A DNA stretch of 49,792 nucleotides from Helochares maculicollis (taxonomy: Eukaryota > Arthropoda > Insecta > Coleoptera > Hydrophilidae), in contig JAWQRO010000189.1 in assembly GCA_033557835.1 (NCBI GenBank), forward strand, positions 1-49,792, given 5' to 3'. Below, piece by piece: positions 36,401 through 47,908 of the stretch. Both the position numbers and the translations under genes were made by a program. The stretch's first letter is position 1; each line of letters starts with the position of its first letter. The notes under the pieces were generated by a model. That model was not told where the DNA came from and searched no databases. It saw only the letters and a list, made by a program, of their open reading frames with translations.

Positions 36401-39387
36401 AATAAATTTTCACGATGCTGAATTTAAATTGGTTTCAGTTCGCTAACCAAAAGAAGTGGGCAGCGAAGAAAGAGTAGTGTCAAGATAAAAATTTATAATA
36501 AATAATAAAAATATGAGAATACTAGGAGACTAATTAATAATAATACTCAGCGCTTTTGTATTTTAATTATATCATGAATGCATAAAATTTACGCTGCAGT
36601 GATTCGTTTATTTGCAATATTCGAGCAGACTAAGCCTTGGGTAAATTTTGACGTTTTCAGTTGCGTAGTTTCACCCACCACAAATCACCCTCACTAGCAA
36701 AAAGACTAATCAAAATCAATAATATCGGTGCGGCAGCTGTTGCCATTATTGTATTTACTATGTATAGAAAATGGTATGCATTGCCCTTGCGTTGCGACCC
36801 CATGCCCACCACGCCTGCTATTGTTAAAAGAAGTTTTCATGAATTTTCGGACCGTTGCTGCAGAATCGCTCCTTTGTTAACAAAATCGCAATGAAATATT
36901 GTACCCCTTTTTGGATAAGAAACCAATGGCAACTTAATCACCTCGATGGGCGTTTTAATAACCCAACCGCATTTATAATCGTCGTATAAATTTCATTACA
37001 AATCTATAACTTACATTACACATTAATCAAACATTTTACTATTAGAATTACCCTATACTCACTTCTCCCTTACGCATTCTATTACCAAAATGTTTTCAGC
37101 ACGTTTCATTTAATTCTTTTTACAACAGTGTTTGCTGGTAACATTTTACTAGTTTTAGCTCTTTTTGACATTACCCTCATATCTTTATTACTCATTTGAT
37201 ATGTTGACTTAGGCAATTAATTTCTTTGAGCATATTTAGATTGAATCTATTCTTTAGTCAGTTCAATAGTAGAAACTCTATATGTTGTACCTTCTCTTTG
37301 GTTTTGCTGCCAAGATTTATGATTCCTATTAAATTTTTGCAAATGTGGAAATATAAAGTGAAGGGTGTCGCGCTATTTAAATTGTTGCAGGAACTGAACA
37401 CGAACAATACTCGATTGGAAATTTGAAACGGATTTCATATATACGATGGTAATTACTTAAGCAATATTTTTAGTATGCAATAATATATCTTGCAAAATTA
37501 ATTGTGCATGTAACCTGATACACGACCTTTCACTGTACTACCAGTAAAATTATTCATGTTCAATGTTTAAGCTCTTAAGCGCAAAAGCCAATTGATCTCT
37601 GTTGAATAACTAGAAACGTTTTTACTTATGGTCAGAAATAGCTAATAGCAGGGGTATTTCTCATACAATTAGGATTTTAATGGATATTACAAACACATTT
37701 GGAATCGATTTTTAAATTTGAGTGTATGTTGTGGGGTACTGAAAAATCAAGAAGCAAAAGACACCTCACATAAATTTAAAACGGTAAATCACCCACAGAT
37801 AACTAGCTTATAAAATCGTCCTTGCATTAAAGTAACAATTTGTAACAGAACGAGAAGGGAATCAATTTGAGACATTTTTGTTAACGATATTATAATGGAT
37901 GGTTACACAGCAAACACATGCAATTCACACACTTCTTCCGTGCTGTGGTGCTTTAAATTAAATATTTTACGTCCATCAAACGCGGACTATAAAATCGATC
38001 ATTGAAATTAAATGAGAAATCATAAACATTTGTCAAGACAAATACGTAGTTGAGACAAATCGTTTGTTGGCATAGGTAAGGCAAGTAAAACATTTGACTT
38101 TAATTGTCTTCATATATATCTTAATTTGTCAAATAATTAATTTCTTTAACGCTTGAGGCAGGGTTTTTCTATAAATAATATGATGCATTGGTACCAATTT
38201 GAAATGCCATAATATTATTATTTAATTTGCATACAATGAGAGCCGCGCCACAGGCTTAAAAATTGAGTTTCTTAGTTTCGTGTTTATTCAGTTACTGCTA
38301 GATTTTAGAAAAAAACACTGACAATTTGCCTTGGCGATTATAAATTGTAAGTTTTGTGCTCGTTTAATTTTGTGCAATTTGTCTCTACACTAACAATTTA
38401 TTATTTTGTGCATATTTAGCTAGGAATTTTAACAGCGAATGTTTTTTAAAAGTAAACGAAACCTACATTTTTTAAATACGTGGTCGGTTTGCACGCATTT
38501 AAAAAGTAAGTACTTAAAAACAAATTTAGTTCAAATTAAAACACTTAAAACATTGATTTTTCAAAGCTAATTAGCATGGATATAATTGCCTCATATATGT
38601 CATTGTCAAAATACCGGTCATATTGGAGTTAAGATTCAGGATCACTTAAGCTATATCTATATTACCATTTGTAATGTCGCTTTTAAAAATAGAACCACAA
38701 CAGAAGTCGGAAGGAATCCTTTCTACGTTCTATGTTTAAATCTAAAAAGTGGGTCGCGATAAAGAACTTCATTATTAGAAAGAATTACGAAACTAACACC
38801 TACTGTTTATAGATCTCCTCTTTTGTCATGAAAATATTAAATTGGCTTCGATATCTCTTCAAGTTTATTAGAGAAAGCTCTTGCAATAGCTATTAAGTCA
38901 GTGGCTTGATTCTAAACCATGCCAATTAACATTTTTATTTATTTGAAATAAACTTTTTTGCAAGTATAAGGAGGTTATTGCAATCATGAAAAAAAAAATA
39001 TCTTGGGATTCGTTGAATGTTTAGAATTGGTGTATGGCTATGAAAGCTAATTTGTAGAGCTAGATGTAGGAACACAAGCTGTACTTGGCTAACTACAAAG
39101 TATTGAAACGTTTAATGGGAAACTATATATTTGGTAGATGTATTACCAAGTTGTAATTTTGCACACGCTATAAATACTATTAAGAAGTAATGGATAAAAA
39201 ATTTAGACGTGATTGGAGCACCATGTCATTATTTTCGAAAATTTAATATCAAGAAGACATTGAATGGAGAAAGTATAATACTTTTATGTACATCTGCGAA
39301 TACAGACAGCTTAAAGTTGGTATATATGTATGAAACCCAAATGTTTTTATTAAAATAATATCAGCCCAAACTTACCTTTAAGAATAA
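33431..39387. other. Gene-free intronic stretch
   Basis: AT-rich with short chance frames only, some overlapping on both strands around 34638-34959. A GC-richer patch at 34025-34080 has no convincing frame. The near-palindrome at 35135 is listed separately. Confidence 0.55.
35135..35156. repeat. 22-bp near-palindrome
   Basis: CGTCCAC at 35135-35141 and GTGGACG at 35150-35156 flank ttttaaat, whose core is itself nearly palindromic. It is an isolated dyad in AT-rich noncoding sequence. Confidence 0.55.
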
Positions 39388-39651
39388 ATAGGAGTATCAT
39401 TTGAATATAGAAAATATAGAAATGGTTTTGCAAAATATATTTGGTCAACAGCAACAAAGTGCTCTAAAATATTGCAAATGCGTTCTCAGAAAGATATATC
39501 ACATTTTGATGCAAATTTTGCTGTTCAATCTTCAGTCAAATTTAATAGGCAACAAAGGATTGAAATACTAGATGCAAGAAACAATCGTATTAAAGGCCTC
39601 TTACAAGATGCAATAAAGAAAACTTTACAAATAGATATTAAACACATATAG
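39388..39651 (+). CDS. Anonymous ORF, about 87 codons
   Basis: Open between TAA (39385) and TAG (39649). It includes RKYRNGFAKYIWSTATKCSK and FNRQQRIEILDARNNRIKGL with a basic C-terminus. The in-frame ATG at 39478 would give 57 residues. Composition is plausible for a decayed transposon or retroelement protein, but no motif is conclusive. The sequence is AT-rich like its surroundings. Confidence 0.15.
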   Translation: MGVSFEYRKYRNGFAKYIWSTATKCSKILQMRSQKDISHFDANFAVQSSVKFNRQQRIEILDARNNRIKGLLQDAIKKTLQIDIKHI

Positions 39652-40620
39652 CAGTCATGTTACCCGTATAAATATTTCCCGAATTATTTTTATGTTTTGG
39701 CAATTGTATATAATTACAAACAAATATCAGTTTCCATATCAATTTGGACTTCTGATATTCCAATATTTAAATATGACTATGGAAGAGTTCCGTTAATACA
39801 TCACGTTTGCTACGTAGTCTTTAGTGTATACTATAAAAAATAATGTAAACAGTGAAAACAGCGAATAAGAAAAAATCAACAAATTTCAAGCTATGTTTTT
39901 AAAAATGCAAATTATTTGCAGAACTTTATTTTTTTTAATTATAACTGTTACATATCGGCAGTAAACATAAGACGTAGAAATTGACACTTTCATACTGGAA
40001 TATTTCTTTATATTAGGATTGCCATTATTAATTGTAAGTGAAACTCGAATCGGCTATCTCGAAGGCACAGTTAACTATTATCAAGATACAAAGAGCTTAC
40101 TTCAAAACTAACATTCTCATTAAGTTTAGTTTTTTAGAGTTTAAATTTACTTATACACTTAGTTTTCATAATTTTTTCTTGCCGTTTCTAATTCTAGCTG
40201 TTTAAATCTTCCCACTTAGTCTGCCTGCTTTTATTTCTGATATGGATTCTTTTAACTGTAAAACATATTGCTTCTAAGTGTAAAAGTTTTATTTTACTTT
40301 TTTAATAGCGGAAAGTTTAGGTATAGGTTGACGCTCTTAATAATTTTCAATATTTATTAATGACAATATCAGATAGCGCCATGAAATGTTTACTATCAAA
40401 AAACTGCATTTTTCGACAAAACATATGGAGAACTGAAGAAAAATATACAAAGGTATACCGGCCTAGAATTGGGACCTAAAAGGTCCTTATAACAACAATC
40501 ATGTTCAGCTAACCAGTCAATCTTAATTTTCTACCGACTTTATTTTTAAACTGCCAATAACTATTACAACTGTTAAAATATAAAAACAGCACAAATGTGT
40601 GCATAATCATTTCAAAAGGA

Positions 40621-41128
40621 TCAAAATTGAACGATGAGCTGAATGAGATTCGCTCGCCTTACAAGGCATTCTTTCGATATCCTTGGGGCTAGCGAGGAGT
40701 AACGGCCCTGAGTGTCAAACGGATAAGATGAAAAAATGCAGCAATCGTCCGTAACCGCAATCTCTGGCCATACTGGAATAAATAATAGCGTATATCCTGG
40801 ACGAGATGCGGCCATTATTTTATCCGGCAATCCTTATCATAATGGCGATCGCAATTTTTGTATCGGAATATTCTGCTGGTTGATAATAGGTATCCAACCA
40901 CTTGGTAATCATCTCTTCGACTGGTGTTGGTAAACAGTTGGGCGGGCAAATTGGTGGACAGGCAGGTTTTCCAATGCTAATTAAGATGTTAAATGCAAAT
41001 TTCCGATGTACAAGCGCAGACGGTTCATAATTTTTAAGTGGAATAAAATGGTGCAGAAATTGCCCGCTCATTATTACATAAATTATATTTAAATTAAACG
41101 ACTGCCTTATGAATAAGTCTGGCAACAA
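40621..41128 (-). pseudogene. Two abutting ORFs, possible frameshifted coding relic
   Basis: Two minus-strand frames overlap at about 40820-40830 and together span about 165 codons in a GC-richer patch. The first (from 41128) contains IGKPACPPICPPNCLPTPVE followed by EMITKWLDTYYQP. The second contains IMAASRPGYTLLFIPVWPE and AVTDDCCIFSSYPF. Both have coding-like codons, and one base of frame change near 40825 would join them. The Cys-Pro-Pro repeats suggest a structured or secreted segment. An acceptor-like taattag precedes the IGKP block. The plus strand is also open here for 65 codons, so strand is not certain. No family recognised. Confidence 0.25.
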
Positions 41129-44100
41129 CAGAAGCTATATATGGCTTTACTGAGCTCCAAAAAAATTGCTTCCACGTTAATGCGTTTTTAGCTTGTTATT
41201 AGTTTGATGCTGCTGCGTCCATTGATTAATATTCTTCATCAGGAAACTGCTGCTGCTAATGTAAAATTAAGAAAATTTCCTTTTATGCGTTTATGAAAAG
41301 ATGTGTGGCTTTAGGCTACCCGAAGACTTGCCAGTACTTCCCATGTACTTGCGAAGCTAACTGCATGGGTTTATATAAAACTTGTATCAATGGTCTTCAT
41401 TATAATCTCATCATGTTGCCATGCTGTTTTCTCAATTCAATTAGAAATATTTTCTATTCAAGCTGCAGCTTATTATTTTTATGTTATCGCAGTATGTGCT
41501 AACTAATATTTCTCTCTTGCATATCAAATGTTGTATTTGTCAACCCTTCACTATAGGGGTGTTTGTAAAGAGTTTTTAATGCAACAATTAATAGCCCCAT
41601 TAACACAAGGCTCATATGTTGACATCTTTAAAGCACTAGACGAAAATGGGAGCTGGAATAAAATATTTGAATGTAGAGTATGTCGAAATTAAGACGTGTT
41701 CAGTGCATATGTTGCTCCATGGAGGACAGAGGAGTAGCGCAATCCCAAAGACTCGACCGGGATATTTATGGCTCGAGGGTCACAAGCCATTGCCTCTACC
41801 CGCATTATTACCCAACAGGGTTTATATTCGATTGTGCAGACGCTCGCAAAATATATACACCTGTTGGAGTCACTGTGTTGCTCTAGATAGTCCCATTAGG
41901 GGTTTTCTTAGACGCTATCATTGCATCGAAAACAGTAATAAGGCCGGATCTAAGTAGAATCAGGGCCAAATGAATTGAATTTCCTATTAAGGAGGGGACT
42001 TGACGATAATTTTGATAACAGATTTCTCAAATACCTATTTACATCATTTTATAGCAGTATTTTCTGTGTTCTCACAATTAAATCAAATTGTAAAACGTGC
42101 CTAAAGGTTATGCGTGAAAAATACTGGATGTCATAATACCTATCATCGAGAGTCAGGTTCTATAACAGTTGTAACATAAAGGCAGCCTACCAAACTTAAC
42201 GTTGTTACTATGGGAAAATCTGCATGGCATGTGTTCAATTTTTCGAGACAAATTGTTCAGTAATTTCTCCGGCTATCAAAACCGTGTCAAATGTGAGTAG
42301 GTTTTGCTGATTTACAAGAATCCAAAATTAAGCCGTTGTCGCAAATGTTCAAAATAAATTGCATTGCAGAATTGAACGAAGTGACGTGAAAATAATGCAA
42401 CGCGACCCTCTAGGCTGGAGTTCATTTTTTTTATTATGCAAAAAACAGAAATTAAAGTATAGGCGACGCATTTAAATCGAAATTGGTTTAGCTTGTACTT
42501 GTAGAAAGAAAATTCTTATTAGATTAAAGCATAAGAAATTACCATTTTGGATGTCAAGGCTTAATCGTGATTTTTTTTGCAAAATAAGCAGCTTAAAACA
42601 AATCAGCTACATTCATGATTAGTCTGTTGCAAACATGCTTTTCTAGAAATAAAGGAGAAATTAAAGTTGATATTACAATCGAACTTTAGATATTCTTTTC
42701 ATGCAGTTATGGCAATAAACTACACTTTACGATGAGATGAGACCTTCTCTTAAGCTCCGTTTATTAAACCTTGAACTCTAAAAACTTGCATGCATGGTTA
42801 CTTGATTTAATGATAATATCAATAGTTGCTGTCGATAGGACTCTATTCGATGTTAAAGCGACTACAATAGTATGTAAGGAAAAATTCCACTATCTATGGA
42901 CTAAAAAACACATGCTTAACCAAGCGTGAGGATGTTTATGCCAGCCATGTAAAATTGCTTGAATATGTAAAATTATCGAAGCGTGCGATCGTCATTTTTG
43001 AAAGAGTCGTGAAAATTATTTTGCAGCTGAGAGCAATTATAAACGATTTGCACGAAGCATTTTCCATTTTTTAATTTTCTCACTTTCTCCTCTTCCATTT
43101 TAATTTTCTTCTATTTTGATTTCATTTTGTGACTTTATTATTCATGTTTTCACATTACATCGCGATTTAACTATCCGGTGCTAAATTATCACACAGATAG
43201 TTTACTTTTATAACTCTTTTTAACATATTTTTTTTAACTTTTATTGCAGCATGTTTCGTTTGTACTGTGCTTTTGACATTTTGTTTTCTCTAATATCAAT
43301 TATTCGCAGCGTTGACGCAAACAGGAAATTTTTGAATAAATTAAGGAACATCGTGAAATTTACAGACTCGCCTCCTTATGATTTACAGGAATACGAGCGG
43401 AGTGACTGCAGCATCTGCATTTTAGTCTAATTATAATGTGCACAAAGACAGATCTGTTCCAAAATACATATAAAATGTAATTTGACGATTTATCTGAGCA
43501 CATAAATTTGAAACTGGAAAAAGCTGCATTGTCTCTTTTAATCAAACCGTATATATTTACTTTTCTAAATCTTAATCAGTTTTTAATTAACAAATCCTTC
43601 AAAATAATAATATTAAGTTCTGTTGATATGACAAAAGTAAGCTTAGCTAAAAAATGAATATTTTTACCGGCCATAATGTTTTGCGTTTACAGTTTTATTG
43701 TTAGTTTTCTGAAGCTACTAAAACCTAATCTCAAATCAAATAATTAAGGAAATTACAACTAATTACAACCTCATTAAGAGGCGCTTAATCAAAGGAAAAT
43801 ATGTATTTCATTAGCATTGAAATATGCTTCAGCTAAAAATAAATTAATATAACTAGAAATAACTCACTGTACCTGAGTATAATTTAATTTAGAAAAAATA
43901 ATTTAATTTGATTAAAATTGTTTCACTTTGAAAAAAAATGTTTGAAAGCAATTTACGTAAAAATTTCTTCATTTCCTTTGACTTGAGTATTATTTAGAGT
44001 ACATCGCGTCAAATAAATCAGAAAAATATTTCGTAATCAAACATTCTGATGATATGGTTGACGTGTTTACAATTTCATTACAGTTGCACTTTATATTATT

Positions 44101-45624
44101 AATAATAAATGTTATTTAATTGGTATTGGTATCAATGTGCGCACTGAGATCAGAAGAAAGGTCAGAATACGAAGTCAATTATTGGCATTTAAATAATTGC
44201 TGTGTAAATAATCGAAGCAAATGACATGGCATTAAAGCCCCATAAAGCACATATTTTGCAAATTTAATTTTGGACATCTTCTTTTGCGCTCTAAAGCATT
44301 AACAATTTTATACTGTAATAACTACAGTAATAGCATTGGTCTTTCAGTTTTATACCATTGACTTTTCACGATTGTGAAACCTACCCTTCTAGCAAAATTG
44401 TTGCGAAATATAGGACGTATATCATGAATTTTGCTAATTAGACACTTATTGAAAACTAATTTATGTTAGAGTATGACAACTAATTTATATCGTAGAAGCT
44501 AATTAATGTGAATTCTATTGTTGCCATTTAAAAAGGCAATTTATGTAAATCGTGCCATTTGGCTTGTTTACTCACTACAGTTGGGAATAATATTGATACG
44601 TGTGTTTATCCTTGATTTTTTTATCGTCTACATTAAGAGGCGACACGTCAATATTGATTTAACAGACAGTTACCTATTACTTCCCCCTTTTTTACACTGA
44701 ACCTAGTGATTTACCTGTTAATTATACGCGATAGAAATTGCTTTTTAATGAGTTTATATTAAAGTAGCCATATATTTACAGGGAGCAGTACAATTTTGGT
44801 TCGTCATGACGCTCGCGACGGCCAACACTTGTATACCCATATCAAACAAATGATCAAGATACAGCGGTTTAAATTGTAAGAACAAATTATCACTGACAAT
44901 ATTGTCTATGTTTGGTACTAAATGACAATCTTTTTTTAGTAGAAGTAAGGACAATACATTTTTGATTAAATTTGCTAGATAATTAAACTGATCAAACCAA
45001 CAAGCCCTCTCTAGAAGACATTTGAAATATTACGACAGGGAGATAGGAGAATTGATTTAGAAAATGTGTACAACCACTGACTTGGTGTTTAGGGGCATAA
45101 TTTTTCATTAAAGTGTAATAAAAAAAAACGTTGTCAACTAAAAAAATTTGAACACAAAATTAGCATGATAAAATCGGCCGTTCATCATAAGATGTAACAC
45201 GTATGCTAATAAACTGCATGGAAAAGTGAGAGGTGCGTGCACATTTATGCTCGAATGTCCACCCCTGCAAGGAATAAAACTTAATAAACGACGTTACAAT
45301 TAGCCCCGTCGTTGATTTAGATATAAAGGCTAAGAAACGATTATAGGTGATGTTCGCCAATGAGATAATAACATACTGCTCGTGTAGCTGTGGGCACGAT
45401 TTCTCAATAAAAAAGAAACTCGCAACGCCCTAGCAAGAAATCCACGTTGCCGCGGCCTACTCTAAAAAGTAAAATAAACAACAATCATTTGCCCATAAAT
45501 CTATAGCTGAATGCCCTTCTCTCTTTTCGCTCTAAATTGAAATGGGGTGCAAATTTAATGGCGAGATTTACACATCATAACTAACCGCCACTTTTTCTTC
45601 GCTTTTTAATCTTCAGTCATAACA
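41129..45624. other. Stretch without a supported gene
   Basis: Mostly AT-rich. A GC-richer patch at 41646-41957 is open in two plus-strand frames at once (103 and 68 codons), neither with a recognisable motif, so no gene is called. The rest is unremarkable. Confidence 0.5.
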
Positions 45625-46093
45625 ATGGATGAAACAGTGCACCCGACCGCGACCCATTCACAGAAAGGGGCGATGGATCATCTTCAGAAAAGACTATGTC
45701 CTAACAGGTAATAATACAACGGTAAACAAGTCAATAAACGTATTCCCTTCTTGGGAGAAATATAATTTACTGTTCCGTCGAGAATCGGTGGGCTTTTGGG
45801 GCATTCTCGCTGCTGTTGAGATTGATAGTAAGTATGCTGGGTCTTTTGATTCTATTGATAATAATGATACCTCCATTTTGCTCTGTGATCCTTTGCTAGT
45901 TGAATTCACTCGAATGTTTTGTGCTGCGGATAATGTGTCAAATCTTAAAAAAGACGTTCTATTTTTGATTTGTACGGATTTTAAAATTATTTATAGCCTT
46001 TAATTCATGTTTGTTTGGGAGTTTTTCGTTTATTTTAGATCGGATGAAGTTCTCGGTGACACTTCTTCCCGTTGGAACGCTTTCCGCCGCTGA
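45625..46093 (+). CDS. Possible two-exon microgene, 45 aa
   Basis: Exon 1 (45625-45707) starts acaATGG and reads MDETVHPTATHSQKGAMDHL, QKRLCPN, ending at AACAG|GTAATA. Exon 2 (46039-46093) follows a strong acceptor, ttttcgtttattttag, and reads SDEVLGDTSSRWNAFRR then TGA. The split codon is Arg (AG+A). The intron is 331 nt. Exons are GC-rich and the intron AT-rich, as expected for a real gene. A second acceptor (ctttttaatcttcag) just upstream at 45616 would supply a 5' UTR exon. The long 124-codon frame covering this span (45629-46003) runs mostly through the intron and is probably chance. No homolog recognised. It is opposite in strand to Scr and inside its inferred intron. Confidence 0.3.
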
Positions 46094-46912
46094 AGCGATG
46101 AAAAGATTTGAATTCGAAAAAATCATTTGACGAAACGGTGATTCTTCAACATGATACTACTGAGGAAGATTAATCGCGTTGTAGCTGCAAAAAGAATGAT
46201 AAGATGAACTTGAAGATTGTTGCAAATGGACATTGGTTGCACAAATCAGATGAATCGTGAGGATGTGCAGCCTCAAACAGAGAACGACCGTTCTTGTGAG
46301 CGTATTTCCATATTTGCGTTTTGTGTATTGTTGGAGGCAAGAGCTTATCTTGAAATTTGATACTGTGTAATATTTTACGTGTCAAGCTCTCAATAGATGG
46401 GCGAATGTCTTGTGTTCTACTAAAATGGGGCACTAAAACCATGCTTGGTTATTAAAAATGGCCACCTTGGTAGAAGTGGCTTGCTACGAAAAATATAGAT
46501 GAAAAATATTAAATTAAATTCCAAGTTGGAAGTATAACGAATTGATGAAGAGTATAAACAAAAAGTAATGAAATGCAGAAAGGGAACTTTGTATTCAGCA
46601 TCTTATTATCTTGATTATGGGGCGACTACCCATGAAATAATTGCGAGTATGTTGTGATGAAAAATAATTTACGAGCCGTAGCCTACCTTTGTGACCAACA
46701 TACGGAGTAAGTATGCTATTATTATAATTTGTAGCGTCAACCCTTCCTAATACGTGCATAATTTGGGGCGCTCTGAAACTCGTTTCGCCTTCATTTAACA
46801 TTCTTGTAAATGCAAACTTTTTTGTCTTTACGACGATGGTGGTTCCGTTTGAGGTCTTGGCAAACAAAACATTGTCTCGCATTTGTTTCTTTTTGTCATT
46901 CACACCTGCGCT

Positions 46913-47161
46913 ATGCTGTCTTCTGCCAGCGACAACTCCAATAACTCATCTGGCGAAATAATGATTTTTCTTAATAATTCAGCAAACACACGAAAGTTTT
47001 TAGAAATGCTGGAGAATCAAAGAAAGCAAAGATTGAAACTGCACTACCCCACATACAAGCGGTGTAATAAATCACCTTCAGTCTGGAAATCAGCTGTTTT
47101 TAATAGACATCCTCGACAAACACAATCGACCAAACGTTTCTTTCAAAACGCGTGCTATTAG
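46913..47161 (+). CDS. Anonymous 82-aa ORF
   Basis: The ATG at 46913 opens MLSSASDNSNNSSGEIMIFL, then NTRKFLEMLENQRKQRLKLH, with a basic C-terminus ending in TAG. Start context is average. It lies about 820 bp downstream of the possible two-exon microgene on the same strand. It overlaps a 102-codon frame on the other strand at its left end, so at least one of the two is chance. No family recognised. Confidence 0.15.
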   Translation: MLSSASDNSNNSSGEIMIFLNNSANTRKFLEMLENQRKQRLKLHYPTYKRCNKSPSVWKSAVFNRHPRQTQSTKRFFQNACY

Positions 47162-47789
47162 AAAATTAATGTTTGGTAATTAGCGGGTTGCTGTGTATCA
47201 TTATCTCAATTAACACGTCTAGTTTGAGGGCCAATTGAATTAAGAATTGGATAGTTATTTTCCAGAACTGCAAGTATGGATTTTGCCTTAAGTGATTTGT
47301 GAACCGTTTAGGTTATAAGTATACAATAGAACATCTTAACTTATTTTTGCACAAATTTATTATTTTGCAATGTGCTTCATCTTACGATAAAAATTTAAAT
47401 ATTTATTCTTCATGCAAAGAAACTAAATAGCTATTTGTTCCAATATTTATATCCAATTTTTCTCAGGTTTTATAACCAATCTGAATTTGAGTATTATTAC
47501 AAATATGTCTTTTCTTAAGTGTTGTTGATTATAGTTCAGATTCATTGATATAGGTACTATGAAAAAGTCCATCGACTTCATGCTTCAATGAATCTATTTC
47601 GAATTTAATGCGGAATCAAAAGGTTGAACCTTCTTGTGCGGAATGCAATTTTAACGAAGCTAGAGAAACATGATTCGAAGCCAGCTCCGATGTAAATCTA
47701 GAGATGTGTCATTGAGACGAAGGGCTACCCCAGTCTGTAGCAAAGTAATAAATCAAGCAAGCGGCATGCACCGGCCCGACCTTTGGGCC

Positions 47790-47908
47790 TCAACGTCCCC
47801 GCACCAAAGCGGTCATTTCCCGCTTAGTTCGCTCTGGTTGCACCGGCAACATTTTAAAATATTCATCGGCCGATGCAGTTGAAAATATTGCACACTTATA
47901 CCATAGAT
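47790..47908 (-). pseudogene. Possible coding exon or relic
   Basis: A strongly GC-rich patch. After an acceptor-like gcataagcacag (phase 1), the minus strand reads LWYKCAIFSTASADEYFKML, PVQPERTKREMTALVRGR, then TGA. Shifting one base after MTALV gives a further open GDVEAQRSGRCMPLA, suggesting decay by a single-base change. The plus strand is open for 70 codons from 47670 but with an unlikely Arg/Ser/Cys-rich composition. No family recognised; a mobile-element origin is possible. Confidence 0.25.

Noticed and set aside
41646..41957. 103- and 68-codon plus-strand ORFs
   Set aside because: They overlap in two frames, neither has a motif or convincing codon use, and no splice signals tie them to a gene.
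45629..46003. 124-codon plus-strand ORF
   Set aside because: Most of it runs through an AT-rich segment bounded by good splice sites; the two GC-rich ends in other frames look more coding. Kept only as the microgene hypothesis.
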